Origin: Rhodoferax sp. AJA081-3
GTDB lineage: Bacteria; Pseudomonadota; Gammaproteobacteria; Burkholderiales; Burkholderiaceae_C
Length of the DNA stretch: 64,000 bases
NCBI RefSeq assembly: GCF_017798165.1
Contig: NZ_CP059068.1
Location: 806,001 to 870,000 of the forward strand
Reading direction: 5' to 3'
In this document: positions 1-10,097 of the stretch, piece by piece
Numbering within the stretch: position 1 is the stretch's first letter
Layout: each line of letters opens with the position of its first letter
The notes under the pieces: model-generated
Databases searched by the model: none
Told to the model about the DNA's origin: nothing
What the model saw: only the letters and a program-made list of their open reading frames with translations
Program-made: the position numbers and the translations under genes

Positions 1-2011
1 TTTGTCCCGCATGTTTGAGCACCACCACGCTCTCGCGCCGCGGCGCGGGCGCCTCGATGCTGAAGAACTGGCGCAGCCGCACCAGCGGCAGCACCTGGCC
101 GCGCAGGTTGCAGTAGTCATGGCCGCCCTCGGCTGAGAACTCCACACACTCGTCAATCATGTCCAGCGGCACCACAAACACGGCCTTGCCCACGCCGACC
201 AAGAATCCGTCGATGATGGCCAGCGTCAGTGGCAGGCGCACGCTGACGGTGGTGCCCACACCTTCTTCGCTGTGCAGGCTGATGGTGCCCCGCAGCGAGG
301 TGATGTTGCGTTTGACCACATCCATGCCCACACCACGGCCCGACAGGTTGGTGATCTGGTCCGCCGTCGAAAAGCCAGGCTCAAAAATCAGGTCAAAGAT
401 TTCCTTGTCGGAGAGGCGTTGGTCGGCATCGATCAGTCCCCGCTCCAGTGCCTTGGCCAGGATGCGGTCTTTCTTGAGACCACCACCGTCGTCCGACACT
501 TCGATGACAATGCTGCCGGAGTCGTGGAATGCGTTGAGGCGTATGCTGCCCTTGACCGATTTGCCCCGTTGCTGGCGTAGGTCGGCTGGCTCGATGCCAT
601 GGTCCATGGCATTGCGCACCAGGTGCATCAGGGGGTCGCCGATCTTCTCCACCACGGTCTTGTCCAGCTCGGTCTCTTCACCGCTGATCTGCAGGCCAAT
701 ATCCTTGCCAATCTCGCGCGACACGTCGTAAACCACACGTTGGAAGCGGGTGAAGGTGGCGCCGATCTTGACCATGCGCAGTTGCAGTGCGCTGTCACGC
801 ACCTCCTGCACCAGGCCGGACAGGCGCGAGGTACTTTCCTGTAACTCCGGCATCTGCGACCGGCGGGCCAGCAGGTTGGAGGTGGCGCCTTCGATGATGA
901 GTTCACCCACCAGGTTGATCAGCTGGTCCAGCTTGTCGGCGTCGATACGGATGGAGCGGTTCTCGCTGGACTTGCTGTCACCCGTCTTCTGTTTGTCAGT
1001 TATCTGCTTTTGCTTGGCCAGGGCCGCCTCCACCAAGGAAGGCTCCACCGCGTTTTGCTCCACCAGGATGTCACCCAGCTTAGGCAGATCCGCGTCGCTT
1101 TGACCGCAGGTCAGTGCGTCGGCCTGTGCGTTTTGCTGGATGGCCAGGGCTTCGGCCAACTCGCGCCGGGTAATGCTGCCACACAGAACCAAAATATCGC
1201 CCAGGCGTACATTGAGTTCGGGCAATTGCTGGATCAGGTCGGCATATTCCACCAGGCGGCTGTGCGGCGGGATGATGCGAATGCTGCAGTCGTCACGCAC
1301 AAACTCGAACACACCCTCGATGGCGTCTTTGGTGGCATTGCTGGCAAAAGCAATCTCGAATCCCAGGTAGCAGGTCTCGGGGTCCATCGCGGTTGCCGGG
1401 GGCATGGCATCGTGCAGCGTGGCAATGCCCACAACGCGACCCAACTGGCCCAGGTAGCGGATAAAGGACAGGGGGTCCATGCCATTGCGCAATACATCAG
1501 GCCCAAAGCGCAGCGAAATGTGCCAGTTGTTGCGGGCGTCACCCGCCGCGTCGTCACGTGATATGCGTTCCAGCTGGGCCTCTGGCTCCGGTGCCGGTGC
1601 AGCCACCTCGGTGCTGGACGGCTTGAGGTACTGGCGCAACTGCGTGAGCAAGGGAACCGACACACGCTCCAGCGCTTCGCTGTTTCCGGTCTGGCCGGCG
1701 TCGACCATCTGCACCATGGTGGTCAGGTGATCGCAGCAGGACAGCAGCAGCACAACCAGGCTGTCGTCGATCTGGACCTGGCCATCGCGCACGCCATCCA
1801 GCACACTCTCGGCCACATGGGTAAAGGCAACGATATGGTCCAGACCAAAAAGTCCAGCCGAGCCCTTGATGGTATGGGCGGCGCGGAAAATGGCGTTGAC
1901 AGCTTCGTCGCGGTCGGGGTTTTGCTCTATGGAGAGTAGCGCGTTCTCCATTTCCTCCAGGAGCTCGCGGCACTCGGCGATGAAGGTTTGCAGGGCGGCG
2001 TCTAGATTCAT
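1..2011 (-). CDS. cheA: Chemotaxis histidine kinase CheA (3' end cut by window edge)
   Basis: CheA phosphorylates CheY when signalled by receptor-CheW complexes in the polar chemotaxis array. About 670 residues are visible. An N-terminal Hpt domain carries phospho-accepting H46 (AAHTIKGSAG). The dimerisation/ATPase core follows (LVRNAMDHGIEP; GRGVGMDVVKRN), then the start of a CheW-like domain that runs off the window at position 1. Between P2 and the kinase, residues about 265-336 hold two LGDIL-type repeats (R269 and K311) resembling an MshEN c-di-GMP-binding motif, which is unusual for CheA. The ATG at 2011 has GAGGGA just upstream. It is the last visible gene of an MCP-cheY-STAS-cheA operon; cheW and cheR/cheB may lie beyond the edge (inference). 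Confidence 0.95.
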   Translation of the reverse strand, partial: MNLDAALQTFIAECRELLEEMENALLSIEQNPDRDEAVNAIFRAAHTIKGSAGLFGLDHIVAFTHVAESVLDGVRDGQVQIDDSLVVLLLSCCDHLTTMVQMVDAGQTGNSEALERVSVPLLTQLRQYLKPSSTEVAAPAPEPEAQLERISRDDAAGDARNNWHISLRFGPDVLRNGMDPLSFIRYLGQLGRVVGIATLHDAMPPATAMDPETCYLGFEIAFASNATKDAIEGVFEFVRDDCSIRIIPPHSRLVEYADLIQQLPELNVRLGDILVLCGSITRRELAEALAIQQNAQADALTCGQSDADLPKLGDILVEQNAVEPSLVEAALAKQKQITDKQKTGDSKSSENRSIRIDADKLDQLINLVGELIIEGATSNLLARRSQMPELQESTSRLSGLVQEVRDSALQLRMVKIGATFTRFQRVVYDVSREIGKDIGLQISGEETELDKTVVEKIGDPLMHLVRNAMDHGIEPADLRQQRGKSVKGSIRLNAFHDSGSIVIEVSDDGGGLKKDRILAKALERGLIDADQRLSDKEIFDLIFEPGFSTADQITNLSGRGVGMDVVKRNITSLRGTISLHSEEGVGTTVSVRLPLTLAIIDGFLVGVGKAVFVVPLDMIDECVEFSAEGGHDYCNLRGQVLPLVRLRQFFSIEAPAPRRESVVVLKHAGQ

Positions 2012-2021
2012 GCTGTGTCCC

Positions 2022-2312
2022 TCAGGTGGTGCCTTCGGCCATGACCAGCTGGTCGCCAAAGAATGCGGCGACGTTGAGGATCTCAAACACCTCAAGCACT
2101 GCGGGGCTATGGGCAACCAGCCGCAATTCGCGGTTCTGGGCTTTGGCGGCCTGTTTGGCCATGATGAGGACCTGCAGACCGGCTACGTCCATTTCGGTAA
2201 CGCTGGATAGGTCAATCACCAGGGTACCGGGCTCTTGTGCAAGTGCTAACAGCAACTGCTCCTTAAGCTCGGCAGCCCGGTAGATGGTCATTTCGCCTGT
2301 AATAGGGATCAT
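2022..2312 (-). CDS. STAS-domain protein (anti-sigma antagonist fold)
   Basis: A 96-residue single STAS domain, the fold of SpoIIAA and of small partners in chemotaxis or type IV pilus clusters. The conserved loop reads VTEMDVAGLQVL. The position after D42, normally the phospho-accepting Ser/Thr, is V43, so regulation by Ser phosphorylation looks lost (seen plus family knowledge). It lies 10 nt upstream of cheA and directly downstream of cheY in the same operon, so it probably acts in this chemosensory system. The ATG at 2312 has AAAGG about 8 nt upstream. The target is unknown. Confidence 0.85.
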   Translation of the reverse strand: MIPITGEMTIYRAAELKEQLLLALAQEPGTLVIDLSSVTEMDVAGLQVLIMAKQAAKAQNRELRLVAHSPAVLEVFEILNVAAFFGDQLVMAEGTT

Positions 2313-2344
2313 GGTGCTGGCCTTTGCTGTATAGGGCTACGCCG

Positions 2345-2713
2345 TTAAGGCAAAACCAGTTTCTGAACTGCGTTGAGCATGACCTCGGGGCGGAAGGGTT
2401 TGACCACCCAGGCCTTGGCACCGGCGGCCTGACCCTCGGCCTTTTTGGACTCTTGCGACTCGGTGGTCAGCATGATCACGGGCGTGAACCGGTAGGCGGG
2501 CAACTGCTTGAGTGCCTTGACAAAGGTGATGCCATCCATATTGGGCATGTTGACGTCGCTGATGACCAAGTGCACCTTTTGCCCGGTTAGCTTTGCGAGT
2601 GCGTCACGCCCGTCGCAGCCCTCGATCACGTCGTAACCCGCACCCTTGAGTGCAATGCCTACAACTTGTCGCAGCGAGGCGGAATCGTCTACCACCATGA
2701 TGGTCTTGGCCAT
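2345..2713 (-). CDS. cheY: CheY-like single-domain response regulator
   Basis: A 122-residue stand-alone receiver domain with all signature residues: acidic pair D9/D10, phospho-acceptor D53 (VISDVNMPNMDG), T83/T84 and K105 (VVKPF). It is the expected diffusible phospho-acceptor of the adjacent CheA and would bind the flagellar switch or another motility target. It has no output domain. It is encoded between the MCP and the STAS gene in a tight minus-strand operon (12 nt after the MCP stop). The name is given by family and context; CheY paralogues are common and the precise target is inferred. Confidence 0.93.
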   Translation of the reverse strand: MAKTIMVVDDSASLRQVVGIALKGAGYDVIEGCDGRDALAKLTGQKVHLVISDVNMPNMDGITFVKALKQLPAYRFTPVIMLTTESQESKKAEGQAAGAKAWVVKPFRPEVMLNAVQKLVLP

Positions 2714-2725
2714 GTTGTCTATCCC

Positions 2726-3940
2726 CTAAAAAAATGTGATTTCATCAACTGGTGCAGCAGCAACAGCAGCCTTGGGCGACGACCCCTTGTGCACGGCACG
2801 TTCGTCCGCCATCACATAGGTGCTTTCCAGCTCGGCCAGCAGGCCGGCCGCGTCCAACGGCTGCAAGGCCTGACCCTGGTGGTAGTCGTTGTGCGCTTGG
2901 TTCAACAACTCAGGCAAGCGGTCCATGTTGTGTTTGACGTGGGTCAGGATCTGGCTGATACGGTCCTGGAATTGCAGGTGCACCAGTGCCTCGCTCACTT
3001 CGCCCTGCAGGTAGTCGCGTCCACTCTTGAGGTGGTTGCTGGATTCAAGCAAGGCATCGGTAGCCTGGCGGAACTGGGCCAGCACAGTCTCAATGGCCTC
3101 CTTGGACGTGTTGACCGATTGCTCTTCCTGCACCAGCGACTGCTCGGCGGCGCCACAGGCTTCGCGGATGGTCTCGCTGATCACGCCCACCTTGCCTGCG
3201 ATGCGGCGGCCGGTTTCTGCCGACAGGTTGGACAGGTTGCGCACCTCATGCGCCACCACTGCAAAGCTGCGGCCCTGCTCACCGGCTCGCGCGGCCTCGA
3301 TGGCGGCATTCAGTGCCAGCAAATTGGTTTGGGCCGCGATGCGGGCCACGTCGGCCGCCATATCTTGCAACTCCACAATGAACTGCTCCAAGGCCTTGAC
3401 CTTGCCCAACATAGCCTGGTTGCTGCCCATGGCCGTTTTGAGCGACTCCACGACCCCGCCCAAATTACGCTCACTGGCGGAAAACACTGCAACCAGTCCC
3501 TTATCACCACTCGCCATGGACTCTGCCGCCACATCGGACTGGCGGGCCGTCTGGTTGAGCTGGTCCACAATGCCCGAGAACCGCAGGGCCAGCTCGGATA
3601 TAGCGGATTCCATCTGGCTGCGGGACGACTCGATGTGGCCCGTCCAGACCGGCAACAGATCCGCACCCAATTGGTGCAGGCCCTGTAAGTGTTCGGCAAT
3701 GGCCTGTTGCATGGCGAGCTGTTTTTTGCGGCTCTGCAGGCTGATCACCCCTCCCGCAACCACCAAAGTCACCGCAATGGCGTAGGCCAACCAGTCGGTA
3801 TACGCAACGCCCAACAAGGCACCTGCCGCCACGACTGCCAAAGCCAGCGGGGCAAAACCTGCCAGGCGGCCCTGGCCGGCTGCGCCCACAACAGCACCAG
3901 CAGGACCAGCTGTCATGTGTAAGGCTCTTGCATCGGACAT
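2726..3940 (-). CDS. Methyl-accepting chemotaxis protein, short N-terminal sensor region
   Basis: A 404-residue chemoreceptor. Two closely spaced hydrophobic segments (about residues 25-65) with almost no periplasmic loop are followed by a cytoplasmic coiled-coil signalling domain, with the hairpin tip around [20 protein letters not shown]. No HAMP domain is evident, so input may be membrane or cytoplasmic. The ATG at 3940 is preferred over an in-frame GTG six bases upstream because AAAGGG sits 8 nt before it. It is the first gene of the MCP-cheY-STAS-cheA operon and is divergent from the HTH-receiver regulator across a 196-bp region of repeated TCG-TTT motifs. Ligand unknown. Confidence 0.9.
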   Translation of the reverse strand: MSDARALHMTAGPAGAVVGAAGQGRLAGFAPLALAVVAAGALLGVAYTDWLAYAIAVTLVVAGGVISLQSRKKQLAMQQAIAEHLQGLHQLGADLLPVWTGHIESSRSQMESAISELALRFSGIVDQLNQTARQSDVAAESMASGDKGLVAVFSASERNLGGVVESLKTAMGSNQAMLGKVKALEQFIVELQDMAADVARIAAQTNLLALNAAIEAARAGEQGRSFAVVAHEVRNLSNLSAETGRRIAGKVGVISETIREACGAAEQSLVQEEQSVNTSKEAIETVLAQFRQATDALLESSNHLKSGRDYLQGEVSEALVHLQFQDRISQILTHVKHNMDRLPELLNQAHNDYHQGQALQPLDAAGLLAELESTYVMADERAVHKGSSPKAAVAAAPVDEITFF

Positions 3941-4136
3941 GGGCACATCCCTTTCTTTGGATTGGATCGGTTTTGTTACTTTTCAAAACGATTAGATCGA
4001 ATTTATCGGTTTAAAATGATCGTGTCAATCGTTTATATCGCTTTTGCAGAATATTTCGTAACATTGTTGACAGGCTATCGACAAGCGTATGCTGCAAGCA
4101 CATAATCGATTAAACCGACCAAATAGATTTATTCCC
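3941..4136. promoter_or_regulatory. Divergent control region with repeated TCGNTTT-type motifs
   Basis: The 196-bp A/T-rich spacer separates the MCP operon and the HTH-receiver gene. It contains ATCGGTTTT (3966), AAAACGAT (3985, inverse), ATCGGTTTA (4005), ATCGTTTA (4028) and TAAACCGAC (4111, inverse). Repetition in both orientations between divergent genes, one encoding a DNA-binding protein, suggests an operator array for that regulator (inference). A possible promoter for the plus-strand gene is TTGACA at 4067 with TATGCT at 4088, although the 15-bp spacing is short. Confidence 0.5.
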
Positions 4137-4703
4137 ATGGACGAGACACAGGATGACAAACCCTACTTGACCCCCGCTGAGGTGGCCAAGCGGATGATGG
4201 TTTCCCCCATCACGGTGCGGGGCTGGTCCCAGCGCGGGCTGCTGGAGGCCGAGGTGACCCCTGGTGGACACCGCCGATACCACCGCGATGTGGTCGAGCG
4301 TTTTGCCCGCACCTGGAATCCAACAGGCAACAAGGGCCCTATACGTATATTGATAGTGGACGACGACCACGCCCTGGTAGGGTTTCTGTGCGAACTGCTG
4401 GGTGACCGGGATGGGCAAACCGTGCTGGAAACCGCAAACGATGGGTTTGAAGCCGGACATAAGGTGCACACCTTTGGGCCGGATGTGGTCTTGCTGGATT
4501 TGATGATGCCGGGTATCAGCGGCGTAGAGGTATGCCGCCGCATCAAAGACATTCCGGGCAACAGCCGCATCCGCATCCTGGCCATGAGCGGTTACCTGAC
4601 GCCAGAAAACGAAGAGGAACTCCTGGCCGCTGGGGCCGAGCGTTGTTTTGCCAAACCGCTGGACACGGCCCAACTGCTGCTGACCCTGGGCATTCGGGAC
4701 TGA
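4137..4703 (+). CDS. Response regulator with N-terminal HTH and C-terminal receiver
   Basis: A 188-residue regulator. An N-terminal MerR/excisionase-like winged HTH (YLTPAEVAKRMMVSPITVRG, residues about 9-55, with the TPGGHRRY wing) is followed by a receiver domain with an acidic triplet (VDDDHA) and phospho-acceptor in VVLLDLMMPG. This reverses the usual receiver-then-HTH order. The ATG at 4137 is chosen because the HTH begins just after it; an in-frame ATG at 4089 would overlap the putative -10. Two hybrid kinases follow immediately and are the likely phosphodonors. It probably acts on the divergent spacer. Target genes are inferred from position only. Confidence 0.85.
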   Translation: MDETQDDKPYLTPAEVAKRMMVSPITVRGWSQRGLLEAEVTPGGHRRYHRDVVERFARTWNPTGNKGPIRILIVDDDHALVGFLCELLGDRDGQTVLETANDGFEAGHKVHTFGPDVVLLDLMMPGISGVEVCRRIKDIPGNSRIRILAMSGYLTPENEEELLAAGAERCFAKPLDTAQLLLTLGIRD

Positions 4704-4728
4704 CTGCGCCACGCCGCGCGCCATCACC

Positions 4729-7467
4729 ATGGGAGCCGACAACGCAGCGCAAACGCTGGGCCGCCAAACCCGTTTGTTGCTGGGTGCCGCATTCATTGCC
4801 GCGGCGGCCAGCCTATTGCCGCTGGACACCGTCCATATCCCTTTAAGCGCTTACGTGCCTGCTCACTCCATCTTGGAGTTTGTGTCGATCGTGATCGCCT
4901 GTCTGGTGTTTGCAACGGCCTGGTATACGCCGTCTCGTGAGTCTTCGGCAGCGGTGGTTGTCATCGGTATAGCCTTGCTGACCGCTGCGGGACTGGACTG
5001 TTTGCACCTGCTGTCCATCGTTGGTATGCCCGACCTGGTGACGCCCAATACCTCGCAAAAAAGCATTACCTTCTGGCTGGCAGCACGTATCTGTGCCACC
5101 CTGGGTTTTTTGGCCGCCAGCTACTTGCCAGCCACCGCAGCCCTGCCCAGAAGCCGGCGCCGCTGGGTGGCGGCCGGGTTTGCGTTGTATGCAGCCGCCG
5201 TTACGGCGGCCGCGTTGTACGGCGAATCCAGCCTGCCGACCTTCTTTCAAGCCGGCACGGGCACCACGGTGCTGAAGAGCCTATTAGAAAGTGCGCTGGT
5301 CACTGTGTTGGCATGGATTGCCTGGCGGTACTACCGGTCCGCGCGGGCCAGCCAGGACAGCTTCGAGGCACTGATGTTTGGCGCCATGGGCATGGCATCG
5401 CTGACTGAGCTGTTTTTCGCCAATTACGCCCTGGCCAACGACACCCAGAATCTTTTGGGGCACCTGTACAAAATCGCGTCCTACGGTCTGATTTTTCAGG
5501 CCCTTTTTATCTTGAGCATCCGCAAGCCGTATCAACGGCTGGCCATCAAGACCCAGGGGTTGCTGGACGCCAACGAGGCGCTGCGTGTGCAGTCCCTGGC
5601 GCTGGAGTCCACGGCCACACCTGTCATGGTGACCGACACCACGGGCAAGGTGACCTGGCGCAACCATGCTTCGCGCACACTCAAACCAGCAGCCTCGGAA
5701 GAGGACCTGAATCTGTTTGCCCCCACGGTTACACCAGACCCCGAGGTGGCGATCCAGATGCGCAACCGCCTGGATGCCGGTGAAGTGTGGCGTGGCCGCG
5801 TGCGGCTGGAGTCGGCGCTGGGGCAAGACCTGTATCTGGAGCGCACGGTTACCCCGGTGCGCAACACACAGGGCTTGCTGGTCGGTTATGTGTCGGTGTC
5901 AGAAGACATCACGGAGAAGGTGCGCACTGAAAACAGGCACCGGCGCATTTTGGAAACGGCCCTGGACGGTTACTGGGTGACCGATACACACGGCAGTTTG
6001 CTGGAGGTGAACGCCGCCTACGCCAGGATGTCAGGCTATTCGACCCAGGAGTTGCTGGGCATGCGGGTTCACGACCTGAAGTTGGCGGATGAGCAGGACG
6101 ACATCCATGCCCGAATGTTGAAGGTCAAACAGCTGGGGCAGGACCGGTTTCAGTCCCAGCACCGCAAGAAGGATGGCTCCGCACTTTACGTAGAGGTATC
6201 GGTCAACTACGACCTGGCAACGGACAACTTTTTTGTGTTTGTACGTGACCGGACCGAATACGAGCTTTCTGCGGCCACCAAGCAGGATCTGGAACGGCAG
6301 TTGCAACATGCCCAAAAAATGCAGGCCCTGGGCCAACTGACCGGTGGTATTGCCCACGACTTCAACAACATATTGGCGTCCATATTGGGCTACTCCAATC
6401 TGGCTTTGAGCCGCTTTGTGCCAGACAAGGAATCCAAACTGGCCAAATACCTGCAAGAGATCGTGCTTGCCAGCGAACGCGCCCGCGACCTGATCGCCAA
6501 GATGTTGACCTTTACCCGCACCCAGCCCAGCGGTACCTTAAAAGCCATTACGCCATCGCTGGTGGTGAAGGAAGTGGTGGCCATGCTGCGTCCGTCAATC
6601 CCTTCCAGCATCCAGCTGCGCTGCAATGTGGAGTCGGACCAGGCCATACGCATGGACGCAGGTGAACTCAACCAGGTCCTGGTCAACCTGATCATCAATG
6701 CGCGGGACGCCATAACCGAGCAGGGCCTGATCGATATCCGCGTGCGCAAGGTGCGGATCAAAGATGCCCTTTGCGCCATTAGCCACCAACGCCTGTCTGG
6801 GGAGTATTTGGCGATTCAGGTGGCGGACAACGGCTGTGGCATTTCCGCCGAAAACCTGAGCAGTGTGTTCAACCCGTTTTTCACCACCAAAGACGTGGGC
6901 AAGGGCACGGGGCTTGGCCTATCCATGGTGCAGGGCATTCTGCAAAGGTGCGGTGGCCATGTGGTGGTGGCGTCTACGCTCGGACACGGCAGCCAGTTTC
7001 AGCTGCTGTGGGCCGCGGAGTCGCGCCCTCCGGCCCAACACAGCGCACCGGTGCGCCCATCCGGTGACAGCACGGGTACCGGCCAGACGGTATGGGTATT
7101 GGACGACGAGAAGGCCGTGGGCGGTTATGTGGGCGAATTGCTGGCTGACGCGGGTTACAAGGTGCGGGTCTTCACGGACCCGCTGCACGCACTGAGTGCA
7201 TTCAAGACCGATCACAGCAACGTCAACCTGCTTATCACGGACCAAACCATGCCAGGTTTGAGCGGGTTGCAACTGGTGGGGTTGTTGCATGGCATACGGG
7301 CAGACCTGCCCGTCATCATCTGCACGGGTTTCAGCCAAGGTATTGCCGCCAAAGAACTGGAGAGTCATGGCATACAAAGGCTGTTTATCAAACCTGTGGC
7401 CGCCGACCAATTGCTGCAAGTGGTGGCCGACATTCTGGTGCCCCACATGCAAGGAGCACTGAAATGA
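4729..7467 (+). CDS. MASE3-PAS-PAS hybrid histidine kinase
   Basis: A 912-residue membrane hybrid sensor kinase. The N-terminal region (about 15-265) has seven or so hydrophobic helices and [11 protein letters not shown], typical of a MASE3 sensor. Two PAS domains follow (about 285-395 and 400-520), then HisKA with H543 (GGIAHDFNN), an ATPase domain ([14 protein letters not shown]) and a C-terminal receiver with D838 ([10 protein letters not shown]). The attached receiver indicates an internal phosphorelay or auto-inhibition. It overlaps the next kinase gene by four bases (ATGA), so the two are co-translated. It starts 25 nt after the HTH-receiver regulator, its probable partner. The signal sensed is unknown. 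Confidence 0.9.
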   Translation: MGADNAAQTLGRQTRLLLGAAFIAAAASLLPLDTVHIPLSAYVPAHSILEFVSIVIACLVFATAWYTPSRESSAAVVVIGIALLTAAGLDCLHLLSIVGMPDLVTPNTSQKSITFWLAARICATLGFLAASYLPATAALPRSRRRWVAAGFALYAAAVTAAALYGESSLPTFFQAGTGTTVLKSLLESALVTVLAWIAWRYYRSARASQDSFEALMFGAMGMASLTELFFANYALANDTQNLLGHLYKIASYGLIFQALFILSIRKPYQRLAIKTQGLLDANEALRVQSLALESTATPVMVTDTTGKVTWRNHASRTLKPAASEEDLNLFAPTVTPDPEVAIQMRNRLDAGEVWRGRVRLESALGQDLYLERTVTPVRNTQGLLVGYVSVSEDITEKVRTENRHRRILETALDGYWVTDTHGSLLEVNAAYARMSGYSTQELLGMRVHDLKLADEQDDIHARMLKVKQLGQDRFQSQHRKKDGSALYVEVSVNYDLATDNFFVFVRDRTEYELSAATKQDLERQLQHAQKMQALGQLTGGIAHDFNNILASILGYSNLALSRFVPDKESKLAKYLQEIVLASERARDLIAKMLTFTRTQPSGTLKAITPSLVVKEVVAMLRPSIPSSIQLRCNVESDQAIRMDAGELNQVLVNLIINARDAITEQGLIDIRVRKVRIKDALCAISHQRLSGEYLAIQVADNGCGISAENLSSVFNPFFTTKDVGKGTGLGLSMVQGILQRCGGHVVVASTLGHGSQFQLLWAAESRPPAQHSAPVRPSGDSTGTGQTVWVLDDEKAVGGYVGELLADAGYKVRVFTDPLHALSAFKTDHSNVNLLITDQTMPGLSGLQLVGLLHGIRADLPVIICTGFSQGIAAKELESHGIQRLFIKPVAADQLLQVVADILVPHMQGALK

Positions 7468-9338
7468 AGCAGCTGAGCACCTCCAACCGCCTGATCCTGT
7501 TGGTCGCTGTGTTGTCTACTTTGCTATTGCTGGTGGGCACCTTTGGACTGGTCGGGCTCTACCGGTCCAACGATGCGCTGAAGTCGGTGTACGCCGACCG
7601 CACGGTGCCCATGTGGCAGTTGTCGGAAATCCAGCGTTTGATGCAGCGCAGCTGGCTGATTGTGGCCATCGGTCTGGATGTGAAATCGCCAGCCTTTGCC
7701 GAACAGTACATTCCCGATATTGAGGCCAACCTGGCTACGGTCAATGGGCTGTATTCGCAATATTTGCAGACCTTCATGACCCCGGAAGAAAAGGTGCTTG
7801 CAGAAAATTTTCAGCGTGAGCTGGCAGATTTTCAGACCCATGCCTTGCGCCCTGCCTTGGCGGCGCTGCGGGCGCAGGACTATAAAGAGGTGCGACGGCT
7901 GCAAATGGAGGTGATGATTCCCGCCTCCAATACCTACCGCACCCATCTTCAGGCACTGAGCAAGTTACAACTGGATGTTGCCAGCCATGAATACCAACGG
8001 GCCATGGCGCGCTTTGAAAACGTGCGCATGGCTTCAATCATTTCCATGGTTTTGGGGGTGGTGTTTGCCCTTTTGTTCGGGGGATTTCTGGTGCGCAGCA
8101 TGGTGCGGTCACGGGTGGAGTTTGAGCAATCGCTGCTGGCCAAGCGGGATCTGGAGCGCCAGCTCCAGCAGTCACAAAAGGTGCAGGCGCTGGGCCAGCT
8201 GACCGGTGGCATTGCGCACGATTTCAACAATATTTTGTCGGCCATATTGGGCTACTCCAACCTGGCCCTGAGCCGCCATGTGCCCGACAAGGACTCCAAA
8301 CTGGCCAAGTACCTGCGCGAAGTCATCACCGCCAGCGAGCGGGCCCGCGACCTGATCGCCAAGATGCTGACCTTTACCCGCACACAGCCCAGTCAAGACG
8401 TGACACTGATATCCCCGGCCACCGTGGTGCGCGAGGTGGAGTCCATGATGAGCCATTCCATTTCTGCCAGCATCGTGCTGCACAGCCGCATTGAGGACGA
8501 TACCCAGATACTGATGGACGCAGGCGAGTTGAACCAGGTGCTGGTCAACCTCATCATCAACGCACGTGACGCCGTACAAGGCCAGGGGCAGGGCCGTATC
8601 GACATACGGGTGCACAAGGCACAGGTCACCAACCAGATCAGCCTGACCAGCCATCGCCGGTTCACGGGTGAGTTTTTGGCGGTTGATGTGTCAGACACCG
8701 GCACTGGCATAGCGCCAGAACACCTGCCCCGCCTGTTTGACCCGTTCTTTACGACCAAGGACGTTGGCAAAGGCACTGGGCTGGGCCTGTCTATGGTGCA
8801 GGGCATCATGATGCGCGCCGGTGGGCACATCCTGGTCCACTCCATTCCCGGCAGGGGTAGCTGTTTTCAGCTGCTGTTCCCACTTCCTTCAGCACGTCAG
8901 CTGGTGGCCACGGCAACAAGTGACGTTGCAACAACATCCACCGGGAAGGGACAGCTGATCTGGCTGGTGGATGACGAGCCCGCAATTACCGGCTACCTGG
9001 AGGATTTGCTGGCCGATTGGGGCTACACCACACGCAGCTTCAATGATCCGCAGATTGCGCTACGGGCATTCCGCGCCGAGGCGCCGCAGGTAGACTTGCT
9101 TATCACAGACCTGACCATGCCAGGCCTGTCGGGCGCCGACCTGGCAACCCATATGTGTACCGTGACACCCAACATGCCGGTCATCTTTTGCACCGGATTT
9201 TCCGAAGGGTTTGAGCGGGTGCATATACCCACTTTGAATTTCAGCAAACTGCTGGTCAAGCCCGTGGCCAGCGGCGAGCTGGCAACGGCGCTCGGCGATG
9301 TAATGCAACTGACGCAGGGAGGCACCCAGTCGCAGTAA
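7464..9338 (+). CDS. Hybrid histidine kinase with 4-helix-bundle periplasmic sensor
   Basis: A 624-residue hybrid kinase. TM1 (about 10-30) and TM2 (about 194-215) bracket a helical periplasmic domain of the 4HB_MCP type, more typical of chemoreceptors. HisKA follows with H252 (GGIAHDFNN), then the ATPase domain and a receiver with D549 ([10 protein letters not shown]). The HisKA region is nearly identical to that of the preceding kinase (for example [19 protein letters not shown] in both), so the catalytic modules share a recent duplication while the sensors differ. The start codon overlaps the upstream stop (ATGA). Likely function: two inputs feeding one HTH-receiver output (inference). Confidence 0.9.
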   Translation: MKQLSTSNRLILLVAVLSTLLLLVGTFGLVGLYRSNDALKSVYADRTVPMWQLSEIQRLMQRSWLIVAIGLDVKSPAFAEQYIPDIEANLATVNGLYSQYLQTFMTPEEKVLAENFQRELADFQTHALRPALAALRAQDYKEVRRLQMEVMIPASNTYRTHLQALSKLQLDVASHEYQRAMARFENVRMASIISMVLGVVFALLFGGFLVRSMVRSRVEFEQSLLAKRDLERQLQQSQKVQALGQLTGGIAHDFNNILSAILGYSNLALSRHVPDKDSKLAKYLREVITASERARDLIAKMLTFTRTQPSQDVTLISPATVVREVESMMSHSISASIVLHSRIEDDTQILMDAGELNQVLVNLIINARDAVQGQGQGRIDIRVHKAQVTNQISLTSHRRFTGEFLAVDVSDTGTGIAPEHLPRLFDPFFTTKDVGKGTGLGLSMVQGIMMRAGGHILVHSIPGRGSCFQLLFPLPSARQLVATATSDVATTSTGKGQLIWLVDDEPAITGYLEDLLADWGYTTRSFNDPQIALRAFRAEAPQVDLLITDLTMPGLSGADLATHMCTVTPNMPVIFCTGFSEGFERVHIPTLNFSKLLVKPVASGELATALGDVMQLTQGGTQSQ

Positions 9339-9379
9339 GATCCCATGCAATCTGCAACCGCTTCTTACCTACCACTGCC

Positions 9380-10033
<654 letters not shown>

Positions 10034-10059
10034 CTGTAAGTTATTGATTTCATTAATAG

Positions 10060-10096
10060 TTCAATGTAATATTTGAAATTCAAAAAATACATTGAA
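10060..10096. promoter_or_regulatory. 37-bp near-perfect dyad abutting a start codon
   Basis: Arms of 18 nt around a central A at 10078 pair at 16 of 18 positions (outer TTCAATGTA/TACATTGAA, inner TTTGAA/TTCAAA). The dyad ends one base before the ATG at 10098 and no Shine-Dalgarno sequence is visible there. It could be an operator for autoregulation, an RNA hairpin controlling translation, or the upp terminator, although it lacks a G/C-rich stem and a proper T tract. Role inferred; the symmetry is directly seen. Confidence 0.6.
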
Positions 10097-10097
10097 C

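Noticed and set aside
2666..3688. Open frame of 340 codons opposite the first MCP gene
   Set aside because: Antisense shadow of a clear chemoreceptor gene; no domain or ribosome site.
4089..4136. Upstream in-frame start for the HTH-receiver regulator
   Set aside because: The extra 16 residues have no family counterpart and the codon overlaps a possible -10 element.
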